Position numbers and translations under genes: made by a program. Positions 1 to 11,505 of a stretch of 64,000 nt of DNA are shown here, piece after piece (the stretch's first letter is position 1; each line of letters opens with the position of its first letter). The stretch is from assembly GCA_963664935.2 (NCBI GenBank), contig CAXXSE010000006.1, forward strand, positions 1 through 64,000, in the 5' to 3' direction. The notes under the pieces were generated by a model. That model searched no databases. It was not told where the DNA came from and saw only the letters and a program-made list of their open reading frames with translations. The stretch is from G963664935 sp963664935. GTDB lineage: Bacteria > Pseudomonadota > Gammaproteobacteria > Methylococcales > G963664935.

Positions 1-12
1 AGGTTCTACGGA

Positions 13-854
13 CTAAAAAAAATCCGCTGACACCGGTTTTTTCTGTTCGCTGTTATCCAAGTCCGGGGTTCTCAATACCGTTTCTGGGGTGTTGTAATCG
101 GCTTCGGTGGATTCCGATGTGCTGACGTTTTCGAATTCATCATCGTCAAACAGCATGTCTTCAATGTCGTCATCTATCTCGTCAACAGGTATTTTTCCGT
201 CACTAATCTGAAAATTGCGCCATTGCAAAACGACTCACGGGTAAACACATAGGGATCTAAAGCCGCTTCGTTGATAAATTGGATCGAGCCATCCGCTCTG
301 GCCCGAGTATCAACCAAGTCCAGACCCCATAGGGCCGGATACAATGTAAGGAGCGGATTTGTTAATGCTTCCACGGCAAAACTCGGCGTATCCCTTACAG
401 TAGTCGGCCCGAAAAAGGGCAAAACCAAATAGGGACCTGAATCCACACCCCACACCGCCAGAGTTTGCCCAAAGTCTTCTTCATGCTGATCCCATCCAAT
501 TTTTTCAGCAACATCGAAGAGCCCCAGAATACCGACGGTCGAATTAATAGCAAAACGCCCCGAATCCTGAAAACCTTGGTCTACCTTTCCCTGCAAAAGG
601 TCATTCAGAATAAACATTGAGATTGGATAAATTTTGAAAGAAGTTTGTTACACCCGTTTGTTACGATTTCGGGGGTAACTTTGGTATAAGCTCCCGCCAC
701 GGGCTCCGCTATGTGCTCGTCTACCGTGGAATTAAAGGAAAACATCGTTCGGTTAAAATCCTCATAGGGGTCTATTTCCGTTTTCTCACCCGAGGTAGTG
801 GCGCAGCCCCCTAAAAAAAAGGGCAAGAACGACTAAAAAAATAAATCGAACCAT
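13..854 (-). pseudogene. mlaA: MlaA (VacJ) outer-membrane lipoprotein, frameshifted
   Basis: MlaA is the outer-membrane lipoprotein of the Mla pathway, which removes mislocalised phospholipids from the outer leaflet. The reading begins at an ATG at 852-854, runs through a short hydrophobic signal to a lipobox (LGGC), then through the family sequence DPYEDFNRTMFSFN, the central glycine/proline-rich segment (WGVDSGPYLVLPFFGPTTVRD) and an acidic tail ending at the stop at 13-15. Three frame changes are needed: near 825 (a run of eight T where seven keep the frame), near 610-660 and near 228. The first lies in a homopolymer, so sequencing error is at least as likely as loss of function. It lies downstream of the mlaC-like gene in the same orientation. 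Confidence 0.85.
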
Positions 855-896
855 ATTTTGCCGCCCCATTCTTCGTTTGGCTCTATGCGCACCCAA

Positions 897-1522
897 TTAA
901 CCCGCTTTGGAATATTTCAAAGTTTTATGTTTAAGTTTGTCCAACAAGGGCTTCAAATCCCTCGCGTTTTAGCACATTGGTATATTCGGCGCGTTTAAAC
1001 GGCCAAATCACTTACGCCATCAGCTTTAATATTGATAATCAGCCACTGTCCCGCCGGTTTGTATCATCAGATAATCGAATTGTACTTCATTGCCATTGGA
1101 TTCTACAAAAATAGTTCTGATAAGCATGTTGCCTCGTCGGGTTTTTTGATTCGATATGTATTTAAAATTTCACCCGAGTATGACTTAAAATAATGGGCAT
1201 ATGTTGCAATATTCAAGCGGGTAAACACCTTAACGAATTCTTTTTTCTGTTCATCGCTAAGGTTTTTCCAATGCTTCCTTCCAAGAACGATTTCCGAAAT
1301 CTTAGCTGTGGCATGGGTCTTTCTCACAACTTGGTCGAGGAACTTAAATCGGTCTTCGAACATAAACTCATTCCCTCGCTTCATCGCGTCGAGCAAATGA
1401 AGTTGAAAACTTTCCACAACTTCGACAGCGGATAGAGGTATTACATCCGCCGTTAGAGGTCTACCCGAAAGAACTTCAAGCAACACCAACACGAGTACGT
1501 ATAGAACACGATTTTTTAACAT
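897..1522 (-). pseudogene. MlaC/Ttg2D family periplasmic protein (HpnM-like), frameshifted
   Basis: This is a periplasmic phospholipid-shuttle protein of the MlaC/Ttg2D family. It has an N-terminal hydrophobic signal, the family helices (RFKFLDQVVRKTHATAKIS, FVKVFTRLNIATYAHYF) and, after a frame change near 1130, the C-terminal strand segment (VESNGNEVQFDYLMIQTGG, IINIKADGVSDLAV). Another shift near 935 is needed to reach the natural end KYSKAG with stop at 897-899. HpnM is the hopanoid-associated member of this family, and the upstream neighbour is hpnH. The assignment to HpnM rather than MlaC is an inference from this context. It is followed by mlaA 43 bases downstream, suggesting one transcription unit for lipid transport. 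Confidence 0.75.
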
Positions 1523-1801
1523 TTTGAAACTTGATATTGCACGATTAGGTTAGGACGGTTTACATTTTCGGATAAACCTATAGGACATTGTTTCTTGACG
1601 GATGGATCTGTTTGTCGCGAAAACCATCGAACAAATGAGAATGGTGCGTACAGACGATAAGCGCCGAACCGCTGAAAAAAACCTTACGTTCTTATTTTCG
1701 GACAGCCTCCTCGGCATTTTTTCGATGCCATTATAGGGTAGAGGCGAGCCAAGAGCAGTTAAGGGAAACTCATCCGGCGGCTAAGGATACTTAAATGACG
1801 T

Positions 1802-2909
1802 TCAATCCGCGGCTTCTAAGCTGACGACTGGTCTAGCCGCCGGCGCTACGTATCCATCGTGTTTCGGTTCGGGTTGAGGGACCATGGGACCTTTAGTCCG
1901 CGGGCCCATTAACGAGACATAGGCGGCTTTAAGCGGGTTTCTTAGGGTATCTTCAACCGCGGTGGCTTCATATCCGCAATGAGCCATGCAATTGGCGCAT
2001 TTCGGATTGTTAACGGTACCGTATTTCTCCCAATTAGTTTCTTCCATCAAACCTTTGAAACTTGATGCGTAACCCTTCGTCCACAAGCAGATAGCATGGG
2101 CTTTTGCCATCCGAACACATTGCGTGTCGGATTGCCCCAAGGCGTGCAATTATAACTTTGATTACCCGCCAAAAAAATCGAGAAACAGACTGGAATGGTT
2201 TAGTTGCCACTTACGTCCTTTACCCAGCTTGAAAATACCTCGAAACAAATCTTTAACCGCCTTCCCTTTTAATAAATATCCCTTGTTGAGGCGCTTTTTC
2301 ATAACTAAATCCCGGTGACATCGTAACGCCTTCGACTCCGAGTTCGGTCACATAATCCAAAAAATCAGCCACTTCCTCTGATGTTTCTCCTTGAAAGAGC
2401 GTACAGTTCACCGTTACCCGGAATCCTTTTTCCATTGCCATTTTTATGGCGTCGACTGCTCGATCAAATACACCTTTCTGGCATACCGATTGATCGTGAC
2501 GGTCGCGGTTACCATCTAAATGCACGGAAAACGTGAGATAAGGAGACGGTGTGTAATCCTTGATGCGTTTTGCCATCAGTAAGGCGTTTGTGCATAGGGT
2601 ACACATATTTTTTACGTTGAATGATGCCTTCGACTATTTCCGGTAATTCCTTATGCAGCAAAGGCTCACCCCCTGCGATTGACACGATCGGCGCTCCACA
2701 CTCATCGACTGCGCCAAGCGCATCCTCAACACTGATGCGCCGATCCAAAATTTCATCCGGATAATCAATTTTCCCACAGCCGGCACACGCTAAATTGCAA
2801 CGGAACAATGGTTCTAGCATGAGTACCAACGGGTAACGCCGGACTGATTTGATCTTCTGTTTAAGAGATAACCAGCAACACTTAATTGTTGACGTAGGGG
2901 TACACTCAT
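1802..2909 (-). pseudogene. hpnH: HpnH, hopanoid radical SAM protein, frameshifted
   Basis: HpnH is a radical SAM enzyme that joins a 5'-deoxyadenosyl group to diploptene-type hopene to make adenosylhopane, the first step to extended hopanoids. The iron-sulfur motif is CNLACAGC (CX3CX2C), followed by SIAGGEPLLH. The C-terminal cysteine cluster (CANCMAHCGYEA) and the tail QPEPKHDGYVAPAARPV are also present. The start ATG is at 2907-2909 (MSVPLRQQL). Frame changes are needed near 2855 (one A missing from an A run), 2600, 2255 and 2150. All are single-base shifts and every conserved motif is intact, so the gene may be whole in the organism. It lies upstream of the MlaC/HpnM-like gene on the same strand. 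Confidence 0.85.
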
Positions 2910-3153
2910 TTGATCCTTTCTCCGGTTGTATTTTGGACGTTCCAGGTGATGATAGGTTGATGGATCGATAAACGCCCTTTTCTATCTAAAAAAAGCTTAC
3001 TAAAATTTGTGGCTAAAAACCCAGCAATTTGTTGTTTTTTTTTAACAAAGTTGCAATATTGGTAACCGTTCACGGATGTCAGTTCTTCAAAGAACGAGAT
3101 AGCGTCGGAAAATATCCCTGATAGTAATGTCAACCGATAAGGGAATCCCTTTT

Positions 3154-3820
3154 TTAGCCAGAAGCTAAACGATGTGCCCAACGCGTTGTTTCCGGAAGCT
3201 TGAATCGCTGGTACATTTCCATGACCTTTTGCACCGATGTTTCCAATGAAACCAGATGTCCGCAAGATACAAAATCGGTTTTACGGCTTTCCTCGATCGC
3301 AAAACGGCGCCGATAATTTCATTGCCGTGTACAAGCGGAGTCCACGCCCCACGTTGCTCGGGTACATTCCCGTATTTACCGACAAGCCGGGTTTTTCCTA
3401 CGCCAATTGAAGGAATACCCGTCAATAGACCTAAATGGCATGCCAAGCCAAAACGCCGAGGATGAGCGTATCCGTGGCCGTCACACAATATTAGCTGAGG
3501 TGGCGCCGATAACCCGGCCAACGCTTCCAAAACCGCGGGGATCTCTCTGAACGAAAGTAAGCCGGGGACATAGGGAAATGTTGTCGGTTTACGAGCAATA
3601 CTCGATTCCAATAGTTCAAGGTCAGGAAAACTCAGCAAAGCGACAGCCGCGCGAGTAATCTTACCGTGCTTGTCAAAGCCGACATCAACACCCGCGACTC
3701 GAGTTAGTCTCGGGTCGAATCGATCTACACAAACCACATAGTTTTCAGCTCGTTTTGAATTTCACGAGCCTGTTGAGGCGTAACAACCCAAGGGTGGTTA
3801 TGGTAAATTGTTATTTGCAA
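3154..3820 (-). pseudogene. nfi: Endonuclease V (deoxyinosine 3'-endonuclease), frameshifted
   Basis: Endonuclease V cleaves the second phosphodiester bond 3' to deoxyinosine during repair of deaminated adenine. The core is clear: GVDVGFD with the first metal-binding aspartate, PGLLSFREIPAVLEAL, LILCDGHGYAHPRRFGLACH and GVGKTRLVG. After a shift near 3280 the C-terminus continues as YQRFKLPETTRWAHRLASG with the stop at 3154-3156. The N-terminal piece HPWVVTPQQAREIQ lies in another frame and joins near 3735. I see no ATG in that frame; a TTG at 3818-3820 is the best visible start. The neighbours hpnH and ubiK lie on the same strand. Confidence 0.8.
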
Positions 3821-3872
3821 ACTTCTTCAGATGCCCCGTTGGCAACTGGGTTACTTGGCTATTACGCCTTGC

Positions 3873-4133
3873 TTAGCCTGCGTTCTTCGAAAGCCGCTCT
3901 TCCAATACGGTAACTTGTTGTTCCAACGCTTCCAATTTCGACCGTGTTCGAGCCAATACCGCTTTTTGTACATCAAATTCCTCACGGGTCACCAATTCCA
4001 TTTTGGCGAGTGTACTTTGTACGACAGTGCGCATGTTTCTTTCGAATTCTTGCCGCACGCCGGTTAAACCGGCAGGTACTGAATCGGCCAAACGTCGCGC
4101 TAGATCGTCAAGGGGTTCCGTATTAAACATCAT
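3873..4133 (-). CDS. ubiK: UbiK ubiquinone biosynthesis accessory factor
   Basis: This is an 86-residue protein of the BMFP/YqiC family. UbiK helps the Ubi hydroxylation complex assemble for aerobic ubiquinone synthesis. The N-terminus (FNTEPLDDLARRLADSVP) is followed by a helical segment and a C-terminal coiled coil (TRSKLEALEQQVTVLEERL). The length is typical of the family and the frame is open throughout, which makes it the only intact gene in the first 11 kb. It is divergent from glnK, so 4134-4286 should hold promoters for both directions, although I see no clear sigma-54 type -24/-12 site there. Confidence 0.88.
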   Translation of the reverse strand: MMFNTEPLDDLARRLADSVPAGLTGVRQEFERNMRTVVQSTLAKMELVTREEFDVQKAVLARTRSKLEALEQQVTVLEERLSKNAG

Positions 4134-4286
4134 ATCGCTTAAATTGGGTTGAAAGGTTGATCATGTTAGCAAAAACTGGATCCAATCGCATTGCCTTTTC
4201 ATTCTTGCGCTTGATTTTCAGTCGACAAAATGTTTAGGTTATCTAAGGATAATAATTAATGGTTTAAAGCAAGAGGAGGAATAATA

Positions 4287-4626
4287 ATGAAATTAGTCAC
4301 GGCAATATTAAAACCGTTCAAACTGGACGACGTACGGGAAGCGTTATCGGACGTGGGCGTTACCGGGGTCACGGTGACCGAAGTCAAAGGCTTCGGTCGA
4401 CAAAAAGGCCATACGGAACTGTACCGGGGCGCGGAGTACGTGGTGGATTTTCTGCCCAAAATCAAATTGGAAGTGGCGGTGGATAACGATAAATTGGACG
4501 AAGTGGTGGAAGCCATCAGCAAAGCCGCCAATACCTCGAAGATCGGCGATGGGAAGATTTTTGTATCGAACCTTGAGCAAGTGATCCGTATTCGTACTGG
4601 GAGAAACGGGAGCCGAAGCGCTGTAA
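4287..4626 (+). pseudogene. glnK: P-II nitrogen regulatory protein GlnK (one base extra near the end)
   Basis: P-II proteins sense 2-oxoglutarate and ATP/ADP and, as GlnK, plug the ammonium channel AmtB. The sequence starts MKLVTAILKPFKLDDVREAL and has the T-loop RGAEY with the conserved tyrosine that is uridylylated, and the C-terminal signature KIGDGKIFVSNLEQVIRIRTG. Near 4600 one extra G shifts the frame. Removing it gives ETGAEAL and a stop at 4624-4626, the normal P-II end. The ribosome-binding site is strong (AGAGGAGG before the ATG). It lies 101 bases ahead of amtB, the usual nitrogen-regulated pair. Confidence 0.9.
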
Positions 4627-4727
4627 GCCCAAAACGCCTCCCGGCATCGCGTCGATGATAAAGTGTATTACAGGGTTTGCAAGGGATTTCCGACTGGATA
4701 ATAAATTTAAAGAGAGAGGGGATTTTG

Positions 4728-6027
4728 ATGAACAAAAATAAATTCATAGGGCCGCTACAGGCTCTACCATTACTGCTGGTACCGTCCATTTCACGGGCGG
4801 AAGATGTTTTAAACAGTGGCGATACGGCTTGGATGTTGACCGCCACCGTATTAGTCCTGTTTATGACCATACCCGGCTTATCGCTGTTTTATGCCGGTAT
4901 GGTGCGCACCAAGAACGCTCTGTCGGTCATGGTGCAGTGTTTCGCCATCACTGCGTTGATGACGGTATTGTGGACCTTGTACGTTTACAGCATCGCCTTT
5001 GGTGGCGAAGGCGCGTTTTTGGGGCGGCCTGGGACAAAGTGTTTTTGAAAGGCGTCGGTGTCGACACCCTGAGTGGCACCATCCCTGAAACGGTATTCAT
5101 GGTGTTTCAAATGACCTTCGCGATCATTACCCCGGCGTTAATCGTCGGCGCCTTTGCCGAACGCATGAAATTTTCCCGCGTTGTTATGGTTTATGGCCTT
5201 ATGGGTGACTTTTGTGTATGGCCCGGTTTGCCATTGGGTCTGGGGCGATGGGGGTTGGCTCGGTAACAAAGGGATCCTGGATTTTGCCGGCGGCACCGTG
5301 GTGCATATCAATGCCGGCATCGCGGGTTTGGTCGCATGTTTGGTCTTGGGCAAACGGAAAGGTTATCCCACCACACCAATGCCCCGCACAGCATCATGCT
5401 CACCGTCGTGGGCGCGGCCATGTTGTGGGTCGGCTGGTTTGGCTTTAACGCGGGGAGCGAGTTGGCCGCGGACGGTGTCGCGGGAATGGCCATGGCGGTC
5501 ACCCAGATTGCCACCGCGACAGCGGCGTTGGGCTGGATGTTCGCCGAATGGGTGACCCATGGCAAACCCAGTGGTTTAGGGCATCGCCTCGGGCGCCGTG
5601 GCGGGCTTGGTTGCGATCACCCCGGCATCCGGCGCGGTTGGCCCGATGGGCGCTTTGGCCATTGGCGCGACGGCGGCGTACTGTGTTTCGCGGCGGCGGG
5701 CTCATTTAAAACGCGCGCTTGGGTACGACGACTCCTCTGATGTGTTTGGTGTTCATTGCGTGGGCGGTATCGTCGGCGCGCTCTTGGTCGGTGTATTCGC
5801 CGATCCTGATTTGGGTGGCGCTGGCTTTGGCGATGGCATCAGTAGCATTGGCGAACAGGTCGGCATCCAAAGCATTGGTATCGTCGCAACCCTGGCGTAC
5901 TCCGGTGTATTGACCTTTATTATTCTCAAGGTATTGGATCTTATTTTGGGTCTTCGGGGTTTCCGAGGACGAAGAAATGGAAGGTTTGGATCTTGTATTG
6001 CACGATGAGGCCGGTTATAACCTATGA
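4728..6027 (+). pseudogene. amtB: AmtB ammonium transporter, several frameshifts
   Basis: AmtB is a trimeric inner-membrane ammonium channel regulated by GlnK. The start ATG at 4728 follows an AGAGAGGGG ribosome-binding site and opens a cleavable signal peptide ending near SRAED. Family blocks follow in order but in changing frames: LSLFYAGMVRTKNALSVM, MTFAIITPALIVGAFAERMKFS, LDFAGGTVVHINAGIAGLV, GWFGFNAGSELAADG, ITPASGAVGPMGALAIG and a C-terminal regulatory tail ending EGLDLVLHDEAGYNL at 6025-6027. At least six single-base shifts interrupt the reading. No block is missing, which argues for sequence error or very recent damage. A hairpin terminator follows. Confidence 0.88.
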
Positions 6028-6123
6028 AATTGAATTCAGCCGGCCAAACAACGGAATGTCAAGGACATTGACGAGGGTTTTTGTCGGACATGGTTGAGTA
6101 ACTTATTTAATCTTGAATTAAAA

Positions 6124-6149
6124 ACAGGCGCCGCAGCGCCTGTTTTTTT
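6124..6149 (+). terminator. Rho-independent terminator after glnK-amtB
   Basis: An 8-bp perfect stem (ACAGGCGC / GCGCCTGT) with a four-base loop is followed by seven T. It lies about 100 bases after the amtB stop and before mutS, so it should close the glnK-amtB transcript. Confidence 0.85.
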
Positions 6150-6189
6150 CTCTTCCGTCCAGCAAATCAACTGCTAATAGTTATTTGGG

Positions 6190-8764
6190 ATGAACGCAAC
6201 ACCTGAAAACTTGTCCCAACACACCCCGGTGATGCAGCAGTATCTTCGTATCAAGACAGAATATCCCGACAAACTACTGTTCTACCGAATGGGTGACTTT
6301 TACGAGCTTTTTTCGAAGATGCCCGCAAAGTTTCTCAATTAGTTGACCTGACCCTTACCAGCCGAGGGAAATCCGCTGGAAGTCCGATACCCATGGCAGG
6401 GCTTCCATACCATGCCGTAGAAGGTTATTTAGCTAAACTTTTACGCCAGGGTGAATCGGTGGCGATTTGCGAGCAAGTGGGCGATCCGGCAACCTCTAAA
6501 GGCCCGGTCGCCCGAAAAGTTGTGCGTATCGTCACTCCCGGAACGGTTACCGACGAAGCCTTACTCGAGGAACGTCGAGAGAATCTTCTCGTCGCAATCA
6601 TTCAGAGCGGCAAGCTTTTTGGAATAGCCAGTCTCGAACTCTCGTCCGGTCGGTTCGTCTTGCAGGAAGTCGATACCGAGGAACAACTGTTCAGTGAAAT
6701 TGAGCGGCTAAATCCCGCCGAACTGCTCTTCAATGAAGATTGGAAATTACCGGTAGCATTGGCGGACCGAAGTGGCCTTTGCCCAAGACCCTATTGGCAT
6801 TTCGAGTTTGAAGTCAATCTCCAGATGCTGTTACGCCAATTTGGGACTACGGATTTAAAAGGCTTCGGGTGTGCATCCATGCACGTCGCGATCTCGGCGG
6901 CAGGTTGTTTGTTGCAATACGTCAGGATACTCAACGAAGCTCACTCCCGCATATTCAATCAATCCGAATCGAAAGCGAGAACGATTGTGTAATTTTGGAC
7001 ACCGCTACCCGGCGTAATCTTGAAATAGACCGCCACCCGTCAGGACGGATGGACTTTACGCTATTCGGTGTATTAGACCGGACCGCGACCGCGATGGGAA
7101 GCCGATTGTTACGTAGAATGCTTCATCGACCTATTCGCGATCATCGGCGTTTGGGAACAGTGTCACCGGAGTATCGCTACACTGATTGAAAATAATTACC
7201 TATCAGCAATTGCATCAACTGATGCGGCAAATCGCGGATATTGAACGGATTAGCACACGTATTGCTCTCAAAATCGGCACGGCCGCGAGATCTTGTGCTC
7301 CTTCGTCAATCGTTAGGTGTCTTGCCGGACCTCAATAAAGTCGAGAAAGAATGCGGAGATCCATTGCTTTGCAAGCTTTTTTTAAATATCGGAGAACATC
7401 CCGAGATTTTATACGTTAATTCAAAAAGCCATTGTGGAAAACCCACCGGTATTAATTCGGGACGGCGGCGTAATTGCTCAAGATTATGATCAAGAATTAG
7501 ATGAATTGCGGGCTTTGAGTCAAAACGCGGACAAGTTCCTCTCGGACATGGAACAAAGGGAAAAGGAACGGACCGGGATCGCCACGCTTAAAGTCAGTTA
7601 TAACAGGATTCATGGATTTTACTTGAAGCCCCTCGCTCACAAGCGGATAAAATTCCCGAACACTATACAAGAAGGCAAACCTTAAAAAATGTCGAACGCT
7701 ATATCAATCCGGAACTGAAGGCTTTTGAGCAAAAAGTATTATCGGCTCGCGAAAAAGCTTTAAGCCATGAAAAAGCGTTGTTCGAAGCTTTACTGGTCAC
7801 TTTAGGCTCGTTTGTTTCCTTACTTCAAACCTGTGCGGAAGGCTTGGCGAAACTGGACATATTAGTCAATTTCGCGGAACGTGCTGAAAGCTTGAATCTC
7901 AGCTGCCCGGTATTTCGCGATCATTCGGGAATTAATATTGTCGATGGTCGGCATCCAGTCGTGGAAAGGGTATCTAACGAAACATTTGTCCCAAATGATC
8001 TTAGTCTATCGTCCGGGCATCGTATGCTGATTATTACAGGTCCAAATATGGGTGGTAAATCGACCTATATGCGGCAAACGGCATTAATTATATTGATGGC
8101 CCATGTGGGTTGTTTCGGTTCCGGCGAAAACAGCCGAAATCGGTAAGATTGACCGGATTTTCACGCGTATTGCGCATCTGACGACCTTGCCGGTGGCCGC
8201 TCGACATTTATGGTGGAGATGTCCGAAACCGCTAATATTTTGAACAATGCAACCGAAAACAGCTTGGTTTTGATGGACGAAATCGGCCGAGGCACCAGTA
8301 CCTTCGACGGATTATCCCTGGCATGGGCATGCGCTGAATGTTTAGCGTCTGAAATAAACGCCTATACCTTATTCGCAACCCATTATTTCGAGTTAACAAC
8401 CTTGGCCGATGATGAAATCGGTATTAAAAATGTTCATCTGGATGCCATTGAGCACGGGGATAAAATCGTTTTTCTCCATTCGGTAAAAAGTGGCCCAGCA
8501 AACCAAAGCTACGGTCTTCAGGTGGCTGCTTTGGCCGGAGTTCCGCCAAAAACCATCTTACACGCAAAAAATAAACTGGAAGTGTTGGAAAACAATGCCC
8601 ACAATCTACAACGAAAACCGAAGGGGGAAAACATCCAGCTGGACCTTTTTAGCTCACCGGATTTTCATCCGGCTTTAGATCTATTAGAGAGGATCAATCC
8701 CGAGGATATTTCACCTAGGGAGGCATTGGAAATTCTATTTGAACTTAAAACACTATCCGAATAA
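6190..8764 (+). pseudogene. mutS: DNA mismatch repair ATPase MutS, multiple frameshifts
   Basis: MutS recognises mismatches and starts methyl-directed repair. The start at 6190 gives MNATPENLSQHTPVMQQYL, and the mismatch-reading motif GDFYELF lies just before the first shift (near 6315, one T missing). Domain I continues with AGLPYHAVEGYLAKLL and GESVAICEQVGDP. The ATPase domain has the Walker A ITGPNMGGKSTYMRQTA, EMSETANILNNAT, the Walker B MDEIGRGTSTFDGLS and FATHYFELTTL. The C-terminal helix ends at 8764. The gene length is right for the family. About eight single-base shifts (for example TTCGGTTCC near 8118 and a missing G near 8175) cut the frame. If real, the strain would be a mutator, so this gene is a good test of sequence quality. 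Confidence 0.9.
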
Positions 8765-9283
8765 AAGTACATTGTTGCAGGACTGTAATATCCAACACTA
8801 CAATAGTTTTCTTTTTTAAAAGTTAACATCGCGGCTCTTTTGAAACCGGTTAGGAGTGGGGAAGGCCAGCCCATTAAGATTTAACATCATATTATTTCGC
8901 ATGGGATGTAACATGATACTATTCGCCCAGAAACCTGATTTTCAAGGGTCTCACCGGAATTAAGGTATAATCGAATATTGCTCGAAGACAAGACGTGACC
9001 CCGATTTTAGGATTTTAGTAGGATTTTAGCAGAAAAACCTTGAACAATGACGCCTAATCAATAATAATATGTTGCTATGCAGCAAACCTTGCTGAGGTAG
9101 TCTTGCCTAGATGATGCGCTTTTTCAAGGATTGCGTGCCCCCACCGAATTATGTTCAGATATTACAAGTTGGGGCCAAGAACAAGTCGTAACAAAGCAAA
9201 ACGATAGGATTTTAACCCGATGATTCGTCATCGCGAATAGCTTTTACTATTTAATAATGAAACGCACTTGAGAGGTATTAAAC
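8765..9283. other. Intergenic region upstream of pckG, no gene seen
   Basis: I see no coding sequence in these 519 bases. A TATAAT box lies at 8966-8971 without a convincing -35 partner. Around 9008-9030 the string GGATTTTAG is repeated twice in close succession. A GAGAGGT ribosome-binding site lies just ahead of the pckG start at 9284. The region probably holds the pckG promoter. Confidence 0.4.
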
Positions 9284-11101
9284 ATGAGTTCTAGTTCGAA
9301 CAACAAGAAGTTGCTGACCTGGGTTGAGGAAATGGCCACCCTCTGTCAACCAAACAACGTCGTCTGGTGTGATGGCACCGATGAAGAATGGGATGCCATG
9401 TGGGATATCCTGGTAAAAGGTGGGACCGCCAGAAAGATCAATGAAGCCAAACGCCCTAATAGCTATCACGTCAATTCCATCCCCGCCGATGTTGCCCGTG
9501 TTGAGGACCGTACTTATATTTGCTCGGATAAAGAAGAAGATGCCGGTCCCACCAATAACTGGACCGATCCAGTAGAAATGCGGGGAACCCTTAAGGGTTT
9601 GTTCACGGGTTGCATGAAAGGCCGTACCATGTACGTAGTTCCTTTCAGTATGGGTCCCATCGGCTCGCCGATCGCGCATATCGGTGTTGAGCTTTCCGAC
9701 TCTCCCTACGTGGTTACCAATATGCACATTATGGCGCGTGTTGGTCAGGCAGTTCTTGATGTATTAGGCGAAGACGGTGAATTTGTTCCCTGTATGCACT
9801 CTGTCGGTGTCCCTTTGGAAGCAGGTCAGAAAGATGAACCTTGGCCATGTAACCCCGGACAATCGTTATATTGTTCACTTTCCAAGGACGCGTGAGATAT
9901 GGTCTTTCGGATCTGGCTACGGCGGTAACGCGCTTCTGGGTAAGAAATGTTTCGCACTGCGTATTGCTTCAAATATGGCACGCGATGAAGGCTGGATGGC
10001 TGAACACATGCTTATTCTCAAGCTCACCAACCCGGAAGGTAACGTTAAATTATGTCGCCGGTGCTTTCCCAAGCGCCTTGCGGCAAAACTAACCTTGCCA
10101 TGTTGCAGCCAACAATTCCCGGTTGGAAAGTTGAAACAATCGGTGATGATATATGCTGGATGAAGTTTGGCGATGACGGCCAGCTTTATGCGATCAACCC
10201 GGAAGCCGGTTTTTTTGGTGTCGCTCCAGGCACAAGCATGCAATCAAATGCTAATGCCATGTTGTCTTTGGAATCCAACGCCATTTTTACCAACGTCGCC
10301 CAAACCGATGACGGTGATGTCTGGTGGGAAGAAATGACCGATGAAGCCCCCGCGCATTTAATCGACTGGAAAGGTAATGACTGGACACCGGATTCAGACA
10401 CACCTTCTTCCCATCCGAATGCCCGATTTACAGCCCGTGCGGGCCAATGTCCCGTTATTGCCGATGAATGGGAAGATCCAAAGGGTGTACCCATTAGCGC
10501 TATCCTGTTTGGGGGTCGCCGGGCTTCCGTTGTGCCTTTGGCCACCGAAGCACTCGACTGGAATCATGGGGACCTTCCTCGGGACCATTATTGCCTCTGA
10601 AATGACAGCCGCGGCTTTCGGCGCCCTCGGTCAATTACGCCGTGACCCAATGGCCATGCTGCCATTCTGTGGTTACAATATGGCGGATTACTGGGGTCAC
10701 TGGTTGAAAATGGGTGAAAAAGAAGGCGCAAAAAATGCCTAAGATCTACTACGTCAACTGGTTCCGAAAGAATGATGCCGGGCAAATTCATGTGGCCTGG
10801 ATTCGGCGAAAATAGCCGTGTACTGAAATGGGTATTCGAGCGTTGTGCCGGTACAGGGGATGCAATTGAAACAGCCATTGGAAACATGCCGACCCTGGAC
10901 GCAATCGACTTTGACGGTCTGGATATGACTCCAGAAGATATCGCTAACCTGATGCGCGTCGATATTGATGGTTGGTTATCAGAAATCCCAGGCATTGAAG
11001 AGTACTACGCTAAGTTTGGAGACCGTCTGCCATCGGAACTCATCAGCCAGGTTGCGGCACTGCGTAGGCGTTTGGAATCAGCTCAACAAGCAGTTGCCTG
11101 A
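9284..11101 (+). pseudogene. pckG: GTP-dependent phosphoenolpyruvate carboxykinase, frameshifted
   Basis: PckG converts oxaloacetate and GTP to phosphoenolpyruvate, the entry to gluconeogenesis. The 1818-base span equals 606 codons, the usual length. The N-terminus has RPNSYHVNSIPADVARVEDRT in pieces, then MYVVPFSMGPIGSPIAHIGVELSDS, the catalytic P-loop region (CGKTNLAMLQP), the active-site segment NPEAGFFGVAPGT and FGGRRASVVPLATEALDW. The end is DRLPSELISQVAALRRRLE. Single-base shifts occur near 9860, 10040, 10080, 10570 and 10760. All catalytic motifs are still encoded. The gene is monocistronic, with its own terminator. Confidence 0.9.
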
Positions 11102-11125
11102 ATTAAGCTTTTAAAAGGTAAAACC

Positions 11126-11158
11126 AAAGGCCCGCTATATGCGGGCCTTTCTTTTTCT
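11126..11158 (+). terminator. Rho-independent terminator after pckG
   Basis: A 10-bp perfect stem (AAAGGCCCGC / GCGGGCCTTT) with a five-base loop is followed by a T-rich tail. It begins 25 bases after the pckG stop. Confidence 0.9.
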
Positions 11159-11368
11159 AACCCTTAAACCTTGCAAACGATCAATCATTGATGGGCGCAA
11201 AACAAAAATAGATAACACGGCGCCATCATTTTTTCGTTTCCTTTATCCCGGGACGACAAGTAATAACAATGATTTGTCAAAGATAGCAAGAATCGGGTTG
11301 CCCGTTCCATCCTAAAAGACTACATTATTCCATAATCACCCTGTAGTTGGGCTGACAAGGAGAAGATT

Positions 11369-11485
11369 TTGAACTCGGATTATGAACGGATTGCCCAAAC
11401 AATCCGATTCCTCCACCAGAATGCACGAAACCAACCCAGCCTTGACGACATCGCGTCGCAGGTTGGATTGAGTCCTTACCATTAA
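11369..11485 (+). pseudogene. Ada-like AraC-type HTH fragment, cut off next to the CRISPR array
   Basis: A TTG at 11369 behind an AAGGAG ribosome-binding site opens NSDYERIAQTIRFLHQNAR and then QPSLDDIASQVGLSPYH before a stop. This is the start of the AraC-type helix-turn-helix found in Ada-like O6-methylguanine-DNA methyltransferases, which normally continue FQRLFRRW. The reading stops exactly in the recognition helix and no methyltransferase domain follows. Twenty bases further on the first CRISPR repeat begins. The gene was therefore truncated by the event that placed or deleted DNA at the distal end of the array. Confidence 0.6.
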
Positions 11486-11505
11486 TACCAATTTTTGAGT
11501 AATCC

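Noticed and set aside
2906..3265. Open frame between hpnH and nfi on the minus strand
   Set aside because: It overlaps the true end of nfi in another frame and is low in complexity, with no recognisable features.
4134..4286. A sigma-54 promoter before glnK
   Set aside because: A TGG...TGC pair is present near 4168-4190 but the spacing does not fit the -24/-12 consensus.
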